NCBI RefSeq assembly: GCF_001692325.1
Contig: NZ_LXKN01000033.1
Location: 1-43,053, forward strand
Direction of reading: 5' to 3'
DNA: 43,053 bases
From: Rhizobium sp. AC27/96
GTDB taxonomy: Bacteria > Pseudomonadota > Alphaproteobacteria > Rhizobiales > Rhizobiaceae
Positions 31,971 to 41,149 of the stretch are shown here, one piece after another. Below the pieces are notes generated by a model, which ran no database searches, was not told where the DNA came from, and saw only the letters and a list, made by a program, of their open reading frames with translations. Every line of letters begins with the position of its first letter. The stretch's first letter is position 1. Position numbers and translations under genes: made by a program.

Positions 31971-33947
31971 ATGAATCAGACCGTTCACCCCGCTACGGCG
32001 CAAGCCGGCGTTGCTGCACCGCCGCCGCCAACCTACCTGAAGGCTCTTTCGCCGCTGACCGCGGATGAAATCCGCATCGTTGCCGATGTGGTCAAGGCCG
32101 ATCCGGAGCTGGGGCCGGCTGCGCTCTTCGAGAACATCGATCTTCGCGAGCCGACGCCGGCAGAATATCGCGCCCATCTGGAAGGCAAGACCTTGCCCCG
32201 CGAGGCACGCGTCAACGTCAACCATATCGACAAGCCGGGCGTCTGGCAGTTGATCATCTCGCTGGCCGACAAGTCGATCGTCGGCCGCAAGCATTTCCCG
32301 ACGGCGCGCGCCGGCTTCATGGTCGAACAGATGCTGAGCGTCGAGGTCAACGTCAAGAACGATCCGCGCTTCATCGAAGCCTGCCGCAAGCGTGGCATCG
32401 AGGATATGACCGGCGTCATCGTCGACTCCTGGTCCGGCGGCAATTTCGGCCACAAGGATGAAGAGGGCCGACTGATCTCTCATACCTTCTCATGGCTGCG
32501 CGTTCACGAATTCGGAAATTATTATGCGCATCCGATCGAAGGTCTGAATGCCGTCATCGACGTCAAGACCGGGGAAGTTCTGCGTGTCGACGATCATCCG
32601 GATCATCCGCCGATCCCCATGGCGCGCTATGACTACGATCCCGAATTTCTGCCCGCTCCGTCGGCGCCGCTCAAGACACTCGATGTCGTGCAGCCAGAAG
32701 GCGTGAGCTTCACCATCGACGGCCATGCGATTTCCTGGGACAAGTGGACGCTGGCGATCGGCTTCACCCCTCGCGAAGGTCTGGTGCTGCACGATATCCG
32801 CTACGACGGACGTTCGGTCGTCCGCCGGGCCGCAATCGCCGAGCTCGTGGTGCCCTATGGTTCGCCGCTCTTCGGCCATGCCCGCCAGAATATTTTCGAC
32901 GTTGGCGAATACGGCTTTGGCAAGCTCACCAATTCGCTCAAGCTCGGCTGCGATTGCCTGGGCACCATCCACTATCTCGATGCGCATGTGAACGGCATCA
33001 AGGGCGAAGCCGTTACCATCGAAAAGGCGGTCTGCATCCATGAAGAGGATACCGGTATCCTCTGGAAGCATTGGGACTTCCGCACTGGCCGCACCGTGCT
33101 GAAGCGCGGCCGCAAGCTGGTGATCTCCTCGATCTGCACGGTCGGCAATTACGAGTATGCGCAATACTGGTATCTGGACCTGGCGGGCGAGATCGAATTC
33201 GAAATGAAGGCGACCGGCATCGTCAACACCAATGCTTGCCATCCTGGCCAGCCGGACAAATACTCGGTCGAAATCCAGCCCGGTCTCGGCGCGCCGATCC
33301 ACCAGCATGTCTTCTGCGCCCGTCTCGATATGGCTGTGGACGGTTCGGGCAATAGCGTCGTCGAGACCAACTCCTACATGGAGCCGACGAGCGCCACGAA
33401 CCCCTTCGGCAATGCCTTCTATGCCGAGGATACCGTCCTGAAGACAGAGCTTGCGGCTGCCCGCAGGGCCGATCTTTCCACGCATCGCAGCTGGAAGGTC
33501 GTCAATCCCAACAAGCTCAATCATGTCGGCAAGCCCGTGGGCTACAAGCTGCATGCGCCCAACTGCGTCACGCCGATGATCCAGGATGACGGCGCTTCCG
33601 GCACGCGGTCAAACTTCATCCGCAATCACATCTGGGTCACGCCGTTCAATGAGAACGAGCGCTATCCGGCCGGCGAGTTCGTCGCCAATTCCGACGGGTC
33701 TGATGGTCTCGCCGAACTCGTCAAGCAGGATCGTTCGGTCGAGAACACCGACATCGTGCTCTGGCACTCCTTCGGCCTGCATCATGTCGTCCGCCCGGAG
33801 GACTTTCCGGTGCAGCCCTGCATATCCTGCGGCTTCTCGCTGGCGCCTGCCGGTTTCTTCGAGATGAATCCGTCGAACAACCTGCCGGATACGGTCAACA
33901 AGGCGAGCGTCCTTGCTGGCGACGGCTCGAAGGGATGCTGCTGCTGA
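31971..33947 (+). CDS. Copper-containing primary-amine oxidase
   Basis: A 658-residue copper/TPQ amine oxidase, converting primary amines with O2 to aldehyde, NH3 and H2O2. Catalytic base D310 in FDVGEYGFG; Tyr394 in the N-Y-E consensus (VGNYEYAQYW), the residue that becomes topaquinone; copper ligands H444 and H446 in IHQH and H605 in GLHHVVRPED. No signal peptide, so probably cytoplasmic, unlike the periplasmic E. coli enzyme. It follows the PotABCD-like genes by about 107 bp, so substrate is probably imported first. Odd points: C-rich segments CISCG (617-621) and a terminal CCC (656-658). Substrate could be putrescine, histamine, tyramine or similar. Confidence 0.95.
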   Translation: MNQTVHPATAQAGVAAPPPPTYLKALSPLTADEIRIVADVVKADPELGPAALFENIDLREPTPAEYRAHLEGKTLPREARVNVNHIDKPGVWQLIISLADKSIVGRKHFPTARAGFMVEQMLSVEVNVKNDPRFIEACRKRGIEDMTGVIVDSWSGGNFGHKDEEGRLISHTFSWLRVHEFGNYYAHPIEGLNAVIDVKTGEVLRVDDHPDHPPIPMARYDYDPEFLPAPSAPLKTLDVVQPEGVSFTIDGHAISWDKWTLAIGFTPREGLVLHDIRYDGRSVVRRAAIAELVVPYGSPLFGHARQNIFDVGEYGFGKLTNSLKLGCDCLGTIHYLDAHVNGIKGEAVTIEKAVCIHEEDTGILWKHWDFRTGRTVLKRGRKLVISSICTVGNYEYAQYWYLDLAGEIEFEMKATGIVNTNACHPGQPDKYSVEIQPGLGAPIHQHVFCARLDMAVDGSGNSVVETNSYMEPTSATNPFGNAFYAEDTVLKTELAAARRADLSTHRSWKVVNPNKLNHVGKPVGYKLHAPNCVTPMIQDDGASGTRSNFIRNHIWVTPFNENERYPAGEFVANSDGSDGLAELVKQDRSVENTDIVLWHSFGLHHVVRPEDFPVQPCISCGFSLAPAGFFEMNPSNNLPDTVNKASVLAGDGSKGCCC

Positions 33948-33970
33948 TCTCCTCAAATTAGGCAGCAGCT

Positions 33971-34005
33971 CACATGGCGGCTTCGCTGGCCGGGGCCGCC
34001 ATGTG
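33971..34005 (+). terminator. Hairpin after the amine oxidase gene
   Basis: Perfect 11-bp arms CACATGGCGGC and GCCGCCATGTG with a 13-nt loop, 23 nt after the oxidase stop. The left arm contains ATG 33974, the first possible start of the DUF2182 gene, which is why I put that gene's start downstream. No T-run. Confidence 0.55.
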
Positions 34006-34036
34006 CTCTCCATCAACATTCCAGTCGGTACTTGCG

Positions 34037-34780
34037 ATGAGTTCGACCATCATGCTTCGCGACACACAGATGCAGGCGATCCTTCTGGGGATTGCCTTTG
34101 TCAGTGCGCTTTGCTGGTGGCTTCTCGTTTCGACCATGCCGATGGCAGGCATCATGGTGTGCGGCGTCGAGGGGATCGGGTCGAGCATACCTGCCTGGAA
34201 CACGGGCCGGGCATTCAGCCTGCTCTCGATGTGGATTGTCATGACACCGGCCATGATGCTGCCGGGGGCGGCACCCGCGATCATGCAGGCGTCCTGGGAT
34301 CATCGCGGCCGCCTCGATGTCTATACCGCGGCCATGTCGGCCGCCGCTGGCTATCTCCTTATAATCCTGTTCGGAAGCATCATCGCCGCACTGGCACAAT
34401 GGGCGATGGAATCCCACGGTGTCCTGATCGGCGGCGTGACCATGGGCAATCCGCAATGGATTGGCCTTCTTTTCATCGCTGCAGGCCTTAATCAGGTCCT
34501 GCCGTTCACGCGCTCGCCGAAGCCATTTTGCGTAACGGGGACTTGCGGCGGGGGTACAGGAGTAAAAGCGGGGCTGCGACACGGCAGAGCATGTTTTAGC
34601 AGCTGCGCCGGCATGATCTGCCTGCAATTTGCCGGTGGCGTGATGAATGTCGGCTGGATGGCGCTTTTGACCGCATGGATGCTGGCGGATGCGATCTTGC
34701 CCTGGAAAAGGCATGTCGCCGTCCTGGGAGGGGTAGCCTTGCTTGTGAACGGCGCTCTGTGCCTGGCAATGACGTCCTGA
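34037..34780 (+). CDS. DUF2182 predicted metal-binding membrane protein
   Basis: A 247-residue integral membrane protein of the DUF2182 family. The hallmark MWIVMTPAMMLPGAAPAI (about 63-80) matches the W-x-x-M-x-x-A-M-M-x-P signature. A cysteine-containing loop follows: FCVTGTCGGG (about 163-172), GLRHGRACFSSCAGM, then FAGGVMNVGWMALL. Five or six transmembrane helices are likely. The start is uncertain: ATG 33974 would sit in a hairpin, ATG 34037 has a weak ribosome-binding site. DUF2182 proteins have no proven activity; the metal prediction comes from conserved Met, His and Cys. Next to a copper enzyme, a metal-related role is attractive but unproven. Confidence 0.78.
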   Translation: MSSTIMLRDTQMQAILLGIAFVSALCWWLLVSTMPMAGIMVCGVEGIGSSIPAWNTGRAFSLLSMWIVMTPAMMLPGAAPAIMQASWDHRGRLDVYTAAMSAAAGYLLIILFGSIIAALAQWAMESHGVLIGGVTMGNPQWIGLLFIAAGLNQVLPFTRSPKPFCVTGTCGGGTGVKAGLRHGRACFSSCAGMICLQFAGGVMNVGWMALLTAWMLADAILPWKRHVAVLGGVALLVNGALCLAMTS

Positions 34781-34902
34781 GCCAGATCACATTTGAGCGA
34801 TCTGCCCATTTTCCATCTTCTGATTAGTCATGGGCCGGCCTAAAAACCACTTCGCATTTCCTTGAGATCATGCTCAAGTTGCCGCCGAATCCGGAGATCT
34901 CC

Positions 34903-36120
34903 ATGCAAGATGATGAAACATTGGCGACCGATAGGGTCGAGCAGGAACCCTCGCGCGCCTTTGTGACCGTCGTGGCGGTTGCGACGGGTGCGCTTGTCGC
35001 CAATCTCTATTATGCCCAGCCGCTGGTTGCCTCCATCGGCGCCGAGCTTGGCATCAGCGATCGCCTGGCAGGTTCGATCACCAGCATCACCCAGATCGGC
35101 TATGGCGCCGGTCTGTTTCTGCTGGTCTCGCTTGCCGACATCGTCGAGAACAGGCGGCTGGTGCTGGTGACCCTTTCGCTCACCATCATTGCGCTGATCG
35201 GGGCGGCCGTCTCGACGGTTGCAGTTCCGTTTTTCATCGCCTCATTCGTCGTCGGGGTCTGTTCCACCGGCGCGCAGGTGCTGATCCCCTTCATCTCCCA
35301 CATGGTGCCGCCCGAGCGGCGCGGCCGCACCGTCGGCAACATCATGGGCGGATTGTTGACCGGCATCATGCTGGCGCGTCCGGCTTCGCTGTTCATCGCC
35401 GCGAGCTTCGGCTGGCGCGCTGTCTTCTGGTGCTCGGCAGTCCTGATGGTGCTCATCCTCGTGGCACTGGTGCGAATGATGCCGAAACATGCAGTCAAGG
35501 GCAGTCTGCACTACGGCCAGATCCTCACTTCGATGGCGGGGCTTTGGCTGGCTATGCCGGCTCTGCGCTGGCGCGCAGCCTTCCAATTTCTGATGTTTGC
35601 CGCCTTCAACATGTTCTGGACGGCCGCACCGCTGATGCTTGCGGAGCAACTCGGCCTCAGCCAGCGCGCGATCGGATTTTTCGCGCTTGCCGGTGCGGGC
35701 GGCGCTCTTGCCGCACCTCTGGCCGGACGCCTTGCCGATCATGGTCACTCCACCATGGTCACCCTCGGTTCGATGCTGCTGGTCGGCGTCGGATTCCTGG
35801 CCACCGGTTGGGCGGCGGCAATCTCGACCGTGGTTGGCCTGGCGATCCTTGCATTCCTCATCGATGCCGGCGTGCAGGGCAATCAGGTGGTCAGCCAGCG
35901 CATCATCTTCTCCGCAGCCGGGCAGGAAAATCGCGGCCGCATCAATGCGCTATACATGACCGTAACCTTCATCGGCGGCGCACTCGGCTCGCTGCTTGGC
36001 ACCGTCACCTATCATTGGGGTGGATGGACCACCTCGGCCTTGGCGGGCGGCGCGCTGGGCCTGCTGCTTCTCATCCTTTTCGGCCTGCAACAGGCGACCG
36101 CATCCCGCCAGCCGGCGTGA
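34903..36120 (+). CDS. MFS transporter
   Basis: A 405-residue major facilitator protein with twelve predicted membrane helices. Conserved features: N-terminal VANLYYAQPLVASIGAELGI (helix 1 to loop), LVSLADIVENRRLVL (motif A-like loop between helices 2 and 3) and RGRTVGNIMGGLLTGIM in helix 5. The YYAQPL motif is typical of a group of uncharacterised sugar- or drug-efflux MFS proteins. ATG 34903 follows GGAG at 7 nt; ATG 34870 would add 11 residues. It follows the DUF2182 gene by 120 bp; a shared operon is possible. Converges with the GMC gene, leaving 26 bp. Confidence 0.88.
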   Translation: MQDDETLATDRVEQEPSRAFVTVVAVATGALVANLYYAQPLVASIGAELGISDRLAGSITSITQIGYGAGLFLLVSLADIVENRRLVLVTLSLTIIALIGAAVSTVAVPFFIASFVVGVCSTGAQVLIPFISHMVPPERRGRTVGNIMGGLLTGIMLARPASLFIAASFGWRAVFWCSAVLMVLILVALVRMMPKHAVKGSLHYGQILTSMAGLWLAMPALRWRAAFQFLMFAAFNMFWTAAPLMLAEQLGLSQRAIGFFALAGAGGALAAPLAGRLADHGHSTMVTLGSMLLVGVGFLATGWAAAISTVVGLAILAFLIDAGVQGNQVVSQRIIFSAAGQENRGRINALYMTVTFIGGALGSLLGTVTYHWGGWTTSALAGGALGLLLLILFGLQQATASRQPA

Positions 36121-36146
36121 TGCGGGATTGAATGCCGTGCCTATGC

Positions 36147-37892
36147 CTATGCCGATGGCGAGGCGCCGCGCGCCGGTGATGAAGCGCTCTGCCGTGCGGC
36201 CTTGATATCGTCGGCGATCTTCTCCGCCATCATGATCACGGGCGTGTTCGTGTTGGCGCGCGGGATGGTCGGCATCAGCGAGGCGTCGCAGATGCGCAAA
36301 CCGGCGATGCCGTAGATCTCGCCGCTGCCACTCGTCACGGCAAGCGGGTCGCTCTCCGCGCCCATCTTGCAGGTTCCCGAAGCATGCCAGACGCCGCCGA
36401 CGGCACTGCTGACGAATGCGGTCAACGCCTTGTCGTCGGCAAGCAGGTTCTCGATCTTCACGCCGAGCGTTACCACGGAATTGATGAGCCAGGGGCGCAG
36501 GGCATAGGAATGATCGAGCATGGCACCGAACAGGCCGCGCTGGATCTGGTTGAGCATGCCCGGACCGCCAAGCTTCGCGACCCGCGGCGAATAGCTGGTT
36601 GGAAATACCGGGCCGCGATGTCCGTCCATATGCTTGTCGAGCAATGTCTGTGCTCCGAGACGGAAGGCGGATTTCAACCGCTCGAGATCGCGTTCGTCCG
36701 ACAGCATGCGGAAATCGACCAGCGGCTCTTCACGCGCATCGATGCTTTTCAGCTGCACATGTCCGCGCGAATAGGCTTTGTTGACCCAGATGAACAGCGT
36801 GCCCACCCGCTGGCCGACGCTGTGCCAGCCGGAACGCGCGATCATCGCCGCGTGCATGTCGCCTTCTGGTGTGCCTGGCAGGCCCGACGAAAACCGCAGG
36901 ATGGCGTGATCATGATGTTCATCGAGATCCCGCAGTCGCGATTGCGGCGGCAGATATGTGGAGACGGCGGTCGATGGATGTTCCATCAGATTGCGGCCGA
37001 TGCCGGCCTTGTCGAGGGCAACCGCGATGCCGAGCTTGTTCAACTGCTCGCCGGGACCAATGCCGCTGCGCATCAGCAATGCCGGTGTATGGATGGCGCC
37101 GCAGCTGACGATGGTCTCGTGGGCGAGCAGCGTTTCAGTCCTTGAGCGGTCCCGTGCATCGGAAATGACCGCTCCGGTAACGCGGCCTGCTTCGAGCACA
37201 AGCTTGTCGGCGAAGCGGTCGGTCAGGATGCGCAGATTGGGCCGTGCCCTGACCTCGGGCGAGAGATAGGCGACGGAGGTCGGCACACGCTCGCCCTTGT
37301 CGCTGACGGCGATCGCGCCGACATAGATGCCGTCCTTCCATTCGCCATTCTGGTCCGGCCGGCGTTGATGGCCGCGCGCGACCATGGTGTCGATGACGCT
37401 CTTGACGAAGGGCGACATCTTGGCCTGCTTGATGCGGCGGATCGGGATCGGGCCATCCTGTCCGTGATAGTCGTCGTTGAAATCGAAATCATGTTCCAGC
37501 TTGCGGAAATAGGGCAGGGCTGTTTCCCAGGACCATCCCTTCGCACCCTCGGCGCCCCATTCGTCATAATCGCCCGGTGCGCCGCGATTGGCGACCATGG
37601 CGTTGACGGCCGAGCCGCCGCCAAGCACGCGGCCCTGCTCGTAGCGGCGCGGGCTACGCCCGGTGGTCTCGCCTTTCGGCGCACCGATATAGGCCTTGAG
37701 ATCAGCCCAGATATTGCCTTCGTCGATATAGGCGCGACCGGGATAACGGCTGCGGATATTGTCGGGAAGGCTGCCGGCCGCAATGTTGCGGCCGGCTTCG
37801 ACGAGAACGACCTCAACGCCGGGATTTTCGGAAAGACGGGCGGCAAGAACGCAGCCTGCGCTGCCACCACCAAGAATGAGATAGTCGATCAT
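36147..37892 (-). CDS. GMC-family FAD oxidoreductase, last gene of the sugar ABC operon
   Basis: A 581-residue glucose-methanol-choline oxidoreductase. The FAD dinucleotide motif GGGSAG (8-13) opens the protein, followed by GRVLGGGSAVNAMV (about 88-101) and GAIHTPALLMRSGIGP; the catalytic His503 is in VWHASGTCKMG and the partner Asn547 in RANTNTP. Such enzymes oxidise alcohol groups of sugars, polyols or choline. It starts 59 nt after the binding-protein stop on the same strand, so it probably acts on the imported compound. No signal peptide. Called choline dehydrogenase by similarity in many genomes, but context argues for a polyol or sugar substrate. Confidence 0.92.
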   Translation of the reverse strand: MIDYLILGGGSAGCVLAARLSENPGVEVVLVEAGRNIAAGSLPDNIRSRYPGRAYIDEGNIWADLKAYIGAPKGETTGRSPRRYEQGRVLGGGSAVNAMVANRGAPGDYDEWGAEGAKGWSWETALPYFRKLEHDFDFNDDYHGQDGPIPIRRIKQAKMSPFVKSVIDTMVARGHQRRPDQNGEWKDGIYVGAIAVSDKGERVPTSVAYLSPEVRARPNLRILTDRFADKLVLEAGRVTGAVISDARDRSRTETLLAHETIVSCGAIHTPALLMRSGIGPGEQLNKLGIAVALDKAGIGRNLMEHPSTAVSTYLPPQSRLRDLDEHHDHAILRFSSGLPGTPEGDMHAAMIARSGWHSVGQRVGTLFIWVNKAYSRGHVQLKSIDAREEPLVDFRMLSDERDLERLKSAFRLGAQTLLDKHMDGHRGPVFPTSYSPRVAKLGGPGMLNQIQRGLFGAMLDHSYALRPWLINSVVTLGVKIENLLADDKALTAFVSSAVGGVWHASGTCKMGAESDPLAVTSGSGEIYGIAGLRICDASLMPTIPRANTNTPVIMMAEKIADDIKAARQSASSPARGASPSA

Positions 37893-37951
37893 GGAATACG
37901 TCCTGTTATTATCGGCAGAGTGGTCGTTGTGTGGTCATTGGTCGAAACGGG

Positions 37952-39100
37952 TCAGCGTTTGCCGCCGAAGCGCTCGGGGTAGCCCGGCAGGTCCTCGCAG
38001 CCGCAGAGTGCATAGTGCAGCGGCGGCATTTTCAGGTTCACATAGTGGTCGAGATTCTCGTTGGTGATGACAGGTTGCGGCAGCACCCATTTCGGGCCTG
38101 GAACCTGCTTGCCATCGAGGATTTTCACGGCCGCCTGTAGTGCGGTGCGCCACTGATAGGCGGGGTAGGTCGGGGCAACGCCCTTGAAGCCGGTATTCTT
38201 CCACTTCTGCAGATAGTCTTCCTGATCCTCGCCGGTGATGATCGGGTATGGCTGGCCGGCATCTTCGAAGGCTTCGGCGACGGCGACGGACATGGCGCCG
38301 AGATCGACCCATACCGCATCCAGTTGGCCCAAGCGGCTCAGATAGTCTGATACGACCGCCTTGGTCTTGGCATTGTCGCCGCCGGTGAATTCGCTGCCGA
38401 CAGGTGTGATGCCCGCTTCCTTGAAGATGCGCATGGCGGCATCCGAGCGGGTTTCGAACAGGTCGATGCCGGGTGCGGTGCGCAGCATCAGCACTTTGCC
38501 GCCCTTCGGCAGGTTCTCGGCAATATAGCGCGCGCCGGCGATGCCCCAGGCATTGCCGCCGATGCTGCTGATCGAGGTGACCGGGCAGCTCGTATTAACG
38601 CTACGGTCGAAAACGATGACCGGCATGGTCTTGCAGGCTTCCTCGACGACGGGCGTCAGTGCGTTCGATGTTGTCGGCGAAACGATCAATGCATCGCACT
38701 GGCCGCCATTGATGAAGGCGCGGATATCGGAGATCTGCTTGTCGTCGCTATCCTTGGCATCGGCATATTGCAGCGAGGCGACGGAGCTTTTCTCGGCGTC
38801 GGCTTCGGCCTGCATGACCTTCCAGCCGACGACGCGCCACGGGTTGCTGACGCTGGCGTTCGAGAAGCACAGCTTGTGCGGACCGGCCTTCTTGTATTTC
38901 GAGGTATCGACCAGGCCGCCGCCAATATACTGCTCCCACGGCTTGTCCGCAGGGCCGGTCGGCGTCACCTTCAGCAGCGCCTGCTCGGCGGTGAAGGCGT
39001 CATCCGCCATGGCCGGTGGGGCGAAAAGTGCCACTGATGCCGAAAGCATGCAGAGGCTGACGGCTATGGATAGAGGCTTCGTTTTATTGAATGCTTTCAT
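37952..39100 (-). CDS. ABC sugar substrate-binding protein (RbsB-like, CUT2)
   Basis: A 382-residue periplasmic binding protein. Signal peptide: MKAFNKTK, hydrophobic IAVSLCMLSASVALFA, cleavage after AMA near 32. Family landmarks: ISDIRAFINGGQCDALIVSP (about 103-122), VIVFDRSVN, GGKVLMLRTAPGIDLFETRSDA and YPIITGEDQEDYLQKW. GGGAGG lies 5 nt before the ATG. The C-terminal part contains CGCEDLPGYP, an unusual cysteine pair. The ligand is probably a sugar or polyol, judging by the ATPase and permease class; inositol, ribitol or a rare sugar are all possible. Confidence 0.92.
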   Translation of the reverse strand: MKAFNKTKPLSIAVSLCMLSASVALFAPPAMADDAFTAEQALLKVTPTGPADKPWEQYIGGGLVDTSKYKKAGPHKLCFSNASVSNPWRVVGWKVMQAEADAEKSSVASLQYADAKDSDDKQISDIRAFINGGQCDALIVSPTTSNALTPVVEEACKTMPVIVFDRSVNTSCPVTSISSIGGNAWGIAGARYIAENLPKGGKVLMLRTAPGIDLFETRSDAAMRIFKEAGITPVGSEFTGGDNAKTKAVVSDYLSRLGQLDAVWVDLGAMSVAVAEAFEDAGQPYPIITGEDQEDYLQKWKNTGFKGVAPTYPAYQWRTALQAAVKILDGKQVPGPKWVLPQPVITNENLDHYVNLKMPPLHYALCGCEDLPGYPERFGGKR

Positions 39101-39164
39101 GTTACCCTCCCATTGTTGAACCGGTATTGCCCGGTAAGGCGTCCTCTCCCAAGGACCGCGATCG

Positions 39165-40163
39165 TCAACTCATCATCTGCCGCCGCGATGTGATCGCGGC
39201 TGCGACGATCAGAATGATGCCCTGCACCGCTACGCGCATCGGCTCGGGAAAGCCGATGAGGTTGAGCAATGTGAACAAAGCGTAGAGCGAAAGAGCGCCG
39301 CAAGCGGCGCCGAAAATGCTGCCGCGACCGCCGAGCAGCACGATACCGCCGATGACGGCAGCCGATGTTCCCTGCAATTCGAGGCCGGTGCCGACATCGA
39401 CTGACACGCCCGAGAAGCCGCCCAGCAAAATGCCGGCAATGACGGCCGAAAGGGATGAGATCACGAAGGCCGCGAAGCGGATTCTGCGGACCGGCGCGCC
39501 GGCGAGTTCCGCGGCGCGTGGATTGTCGCCGATCATGGTCAGCAACTTGCCGTATTGGGTTGAATGCAGCAGGAAAGCGAGCAGGGCGACGACGACGATA
39601 AGGACGATGACGGCGACAGGCAGGCTGCCGATGACCGGCACGGGGCGGATGACCATACGGCCGAACATGCGCAGATTGTCAGGCAGATAACCCTGCGGTG
39701 CCCCACCCGACCACATCATCGCCGCGCCCTTCACCGACAGGAGCGCGCCGAGCGTTGCGATGATGGAGGGCACTTTCAGATAGGACACGACAAAGCCGTT
39801 GACCGAGCCGACAACAAGCCCGAGTACGACGGCAATTCCGATCGCTTCCGGCGTCAACGCCGCATCGCCGCCGGTGATCAGTGCGCAGGCAATCACGACG
39901 AGGGTGACGAGCGAACCCTGGGCGAGATCGAAGCCGCCGGAGATCAGCACGAAAGCCTGACCGCAAGTGAGAATGACCAGAGGGGCCGCGCGTTGCAGCA
40001 GGCTCATCATGCCGGCAGGCGTGCGATAGAGCGGGCTCAGGATCGCGATGCCCACAAGCAGAACGAGAAGCATGATCAGGGCGGGATTGACCCGCCTTAT
40101 TGACGCCAGCATGGGAAACCGCCCCTGTGGAATGTTGAGCCTGGCCGCGAGGGACGACATCAT
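39165..40163 (-). CDS. ABC sugar permease (RbsC-like)
   Basis: A 332-residue permease of the CUT2 class with eight to ten hydrophobic segments: NPALIMLLVLLVGIAILSPL (about 25-44), FVLISGGFDLAQGSLVTLVV, GSVNGFVVSYLKVPSIIATLG and IGDNPRAAELAGAPVRRI. ATG 40163 overlaps the stop of the previous permease gene (ATGA, 40160-40163), so the longer upstream frame to 40460 is rejected. It pairs with the permease at 40160 to form a heterodimeric channel. Confidence 0.93.
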   Translation of the reverse strand: MMSSLAARLNIPQGRFPMLASIRRVNPALIMLLVLLVGIAILSPLYRTPAGMMSLLQRAAPLVILTCGQAFVLISGGFDLAQGSLVTLVVIACALITGGDAALTPEAIGIAVVLGLVVGSVNGFVVSYLKVPSIIATLGALLSVKGAAMMWSGGAPQGYLPDNLRMFGRMVIRPVPVIGSLPVAVIVLIVVVALLAFLLHSTQYGKLLTMIGDNPRAAELAGAPVRRIRFAAFVISSLSAVIAGILLGGFSGVSVDVGTGLELQGTSAAVIGGIVLLGGRGSIFGAACGALSLYALFTLLNLIGFPEPMRVAVQGIILIVAAAITSRRQMMS

Positions 40164-41149
40164 GCGATGTGCCCCTTCTGCCTGACGCTGCGATAGGCGA
40201 CGGCGAGCACGACGACGGCGCCGCGCAGCACCTGTCCGAGGAACGGGTCGATCTGCAGCATGTTGAAGACGGCGTCGATGGTGCAGAAAAGAAAGACGCC
40301 GGCAAGCGTGCCGCCGACGCCACCCTTGCCGCCGGCAAGCAATGTGCCACCGATGACGACGACGGCGATGGAATCGAGATCGTAGCCGCCATTGCGGCCG
40401 ACCCAGGGTGTCGCCGTTCCGAGCCGGCTCGCCAGATAAAGACCGGCGACGGTGGCGCATGCCCCCGAGACGATATGAGCCGCGAGGACTACCCTGTCCG
40501 TGTGAATGCCGGCGAGACGAGCGCTGATCGGATTGCCGCCGACGCTGTAGATACGGGCGCCGGCGATGGTGCGGCGAAGAACGAAGGCGGCGACGATGCC
40601 GATGGCGGCCAACAGCAGCAGCGCATAGGGGACTTCGGCGATCGAGTCATAGGCAAGCGTCCGGTAGCCGGCAGGTGCTGTCGCCTGCATCGTTCCGTAG
40701 CTTGTCGTCAGGATACCCTGCAAAATAAGGCCGGTTCCGAGTGTCGCGATCAGCGGATTGACCTTCAGAAGTGTCACGAGCAAGCCGTTCACGCCCCCGA
40801 CGACAATGCCGAGGAGGATTGCCGCAAGGATGCCGAGCCAGATCAACGTGGGATCGCCCTGCATGACGAAGGTTGAGATGATTGCCCCGAGGCTGATCAG
40901 ATGCGCCACCGAGAGGTCGATCGAACCGGCGAGGATGACGAAGGTCTGGCCGACCGCCACGACACCGAGCGCGACCATGCGCTGCAGCAGCCCCATGACC
41001 CCGTCCCAGCTCAATTGCGCGATCTGACCGGTCATGAACGCGACGATCGCATAGGCAAGGGCCGAGCCGGCGACGAGAACGAGCGGGAGCGCCGAGTTCC
41101 GCATTCTGCTTCTTCCGGCCCGGCTGCTTTCGATTGGCATATCGGTCAT
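40160..41149 (-). CDS. ABC sugar permease (RbsC-like)
   Basis: A 329-residue CUT2 permease. Landmarks: ALPLVLVAGSALAYAIVAF (first helix), FVILAGSIDLSVAHLISLGA (about 71-90), GGVNGLLVTLLKVNPLIATLGTG, YSVGGNPISARLAGI and VVVIGGTLLAGGKGGV. Start and stop both overlap neighbours by ATGA. Two dissimilar permease genes in one operon is common in CUT2 sugar/polyol systems. Confidence 0.93.
   Translation of the reverse strand: MTDMPIESSRAGRSRMRNSALPLVLVAGSALAYAIVAFMTGQIAQLSWDGVMGLLQRMVALGVVAVGQTFVILAGSIDLSVAHLISLGAIISTFVMQGDPTLIWLGILAAILLGIVVGGVNGLLVTLLKVNPLIATLGTGLILQGILTTSYGTMQATAPAGYRTLAYDSIAEVPYALLLLAAIGIVAAFVLRRTIAGARIYSVGGNPISARLAGIHTDRVVLAAHIVSGACATVAGLYLASRLGTATPWVGRNGGYDLDSIAVVVIGGTLLAGGKGGVGGTLAGVFLFCTIDAVFNMLQIDPFLGQVLRGAVVVLAVAYRSVRQKGHIA

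Noticed and set aside
33974..34036. ATG 33974 as start of the DUF2182 gene
   Set aside because: It lies in the left arm of a perfect 11-bp hairpin and lacks a good ribosome-binding site.
39165..40460. Longer form of the second sugar permease starting at 40460
   Set aside because: The extra 99 codons are out-of-frame shadow of the preceding permease gene; the ATGA overlap at 40160-40163 fixes the start.
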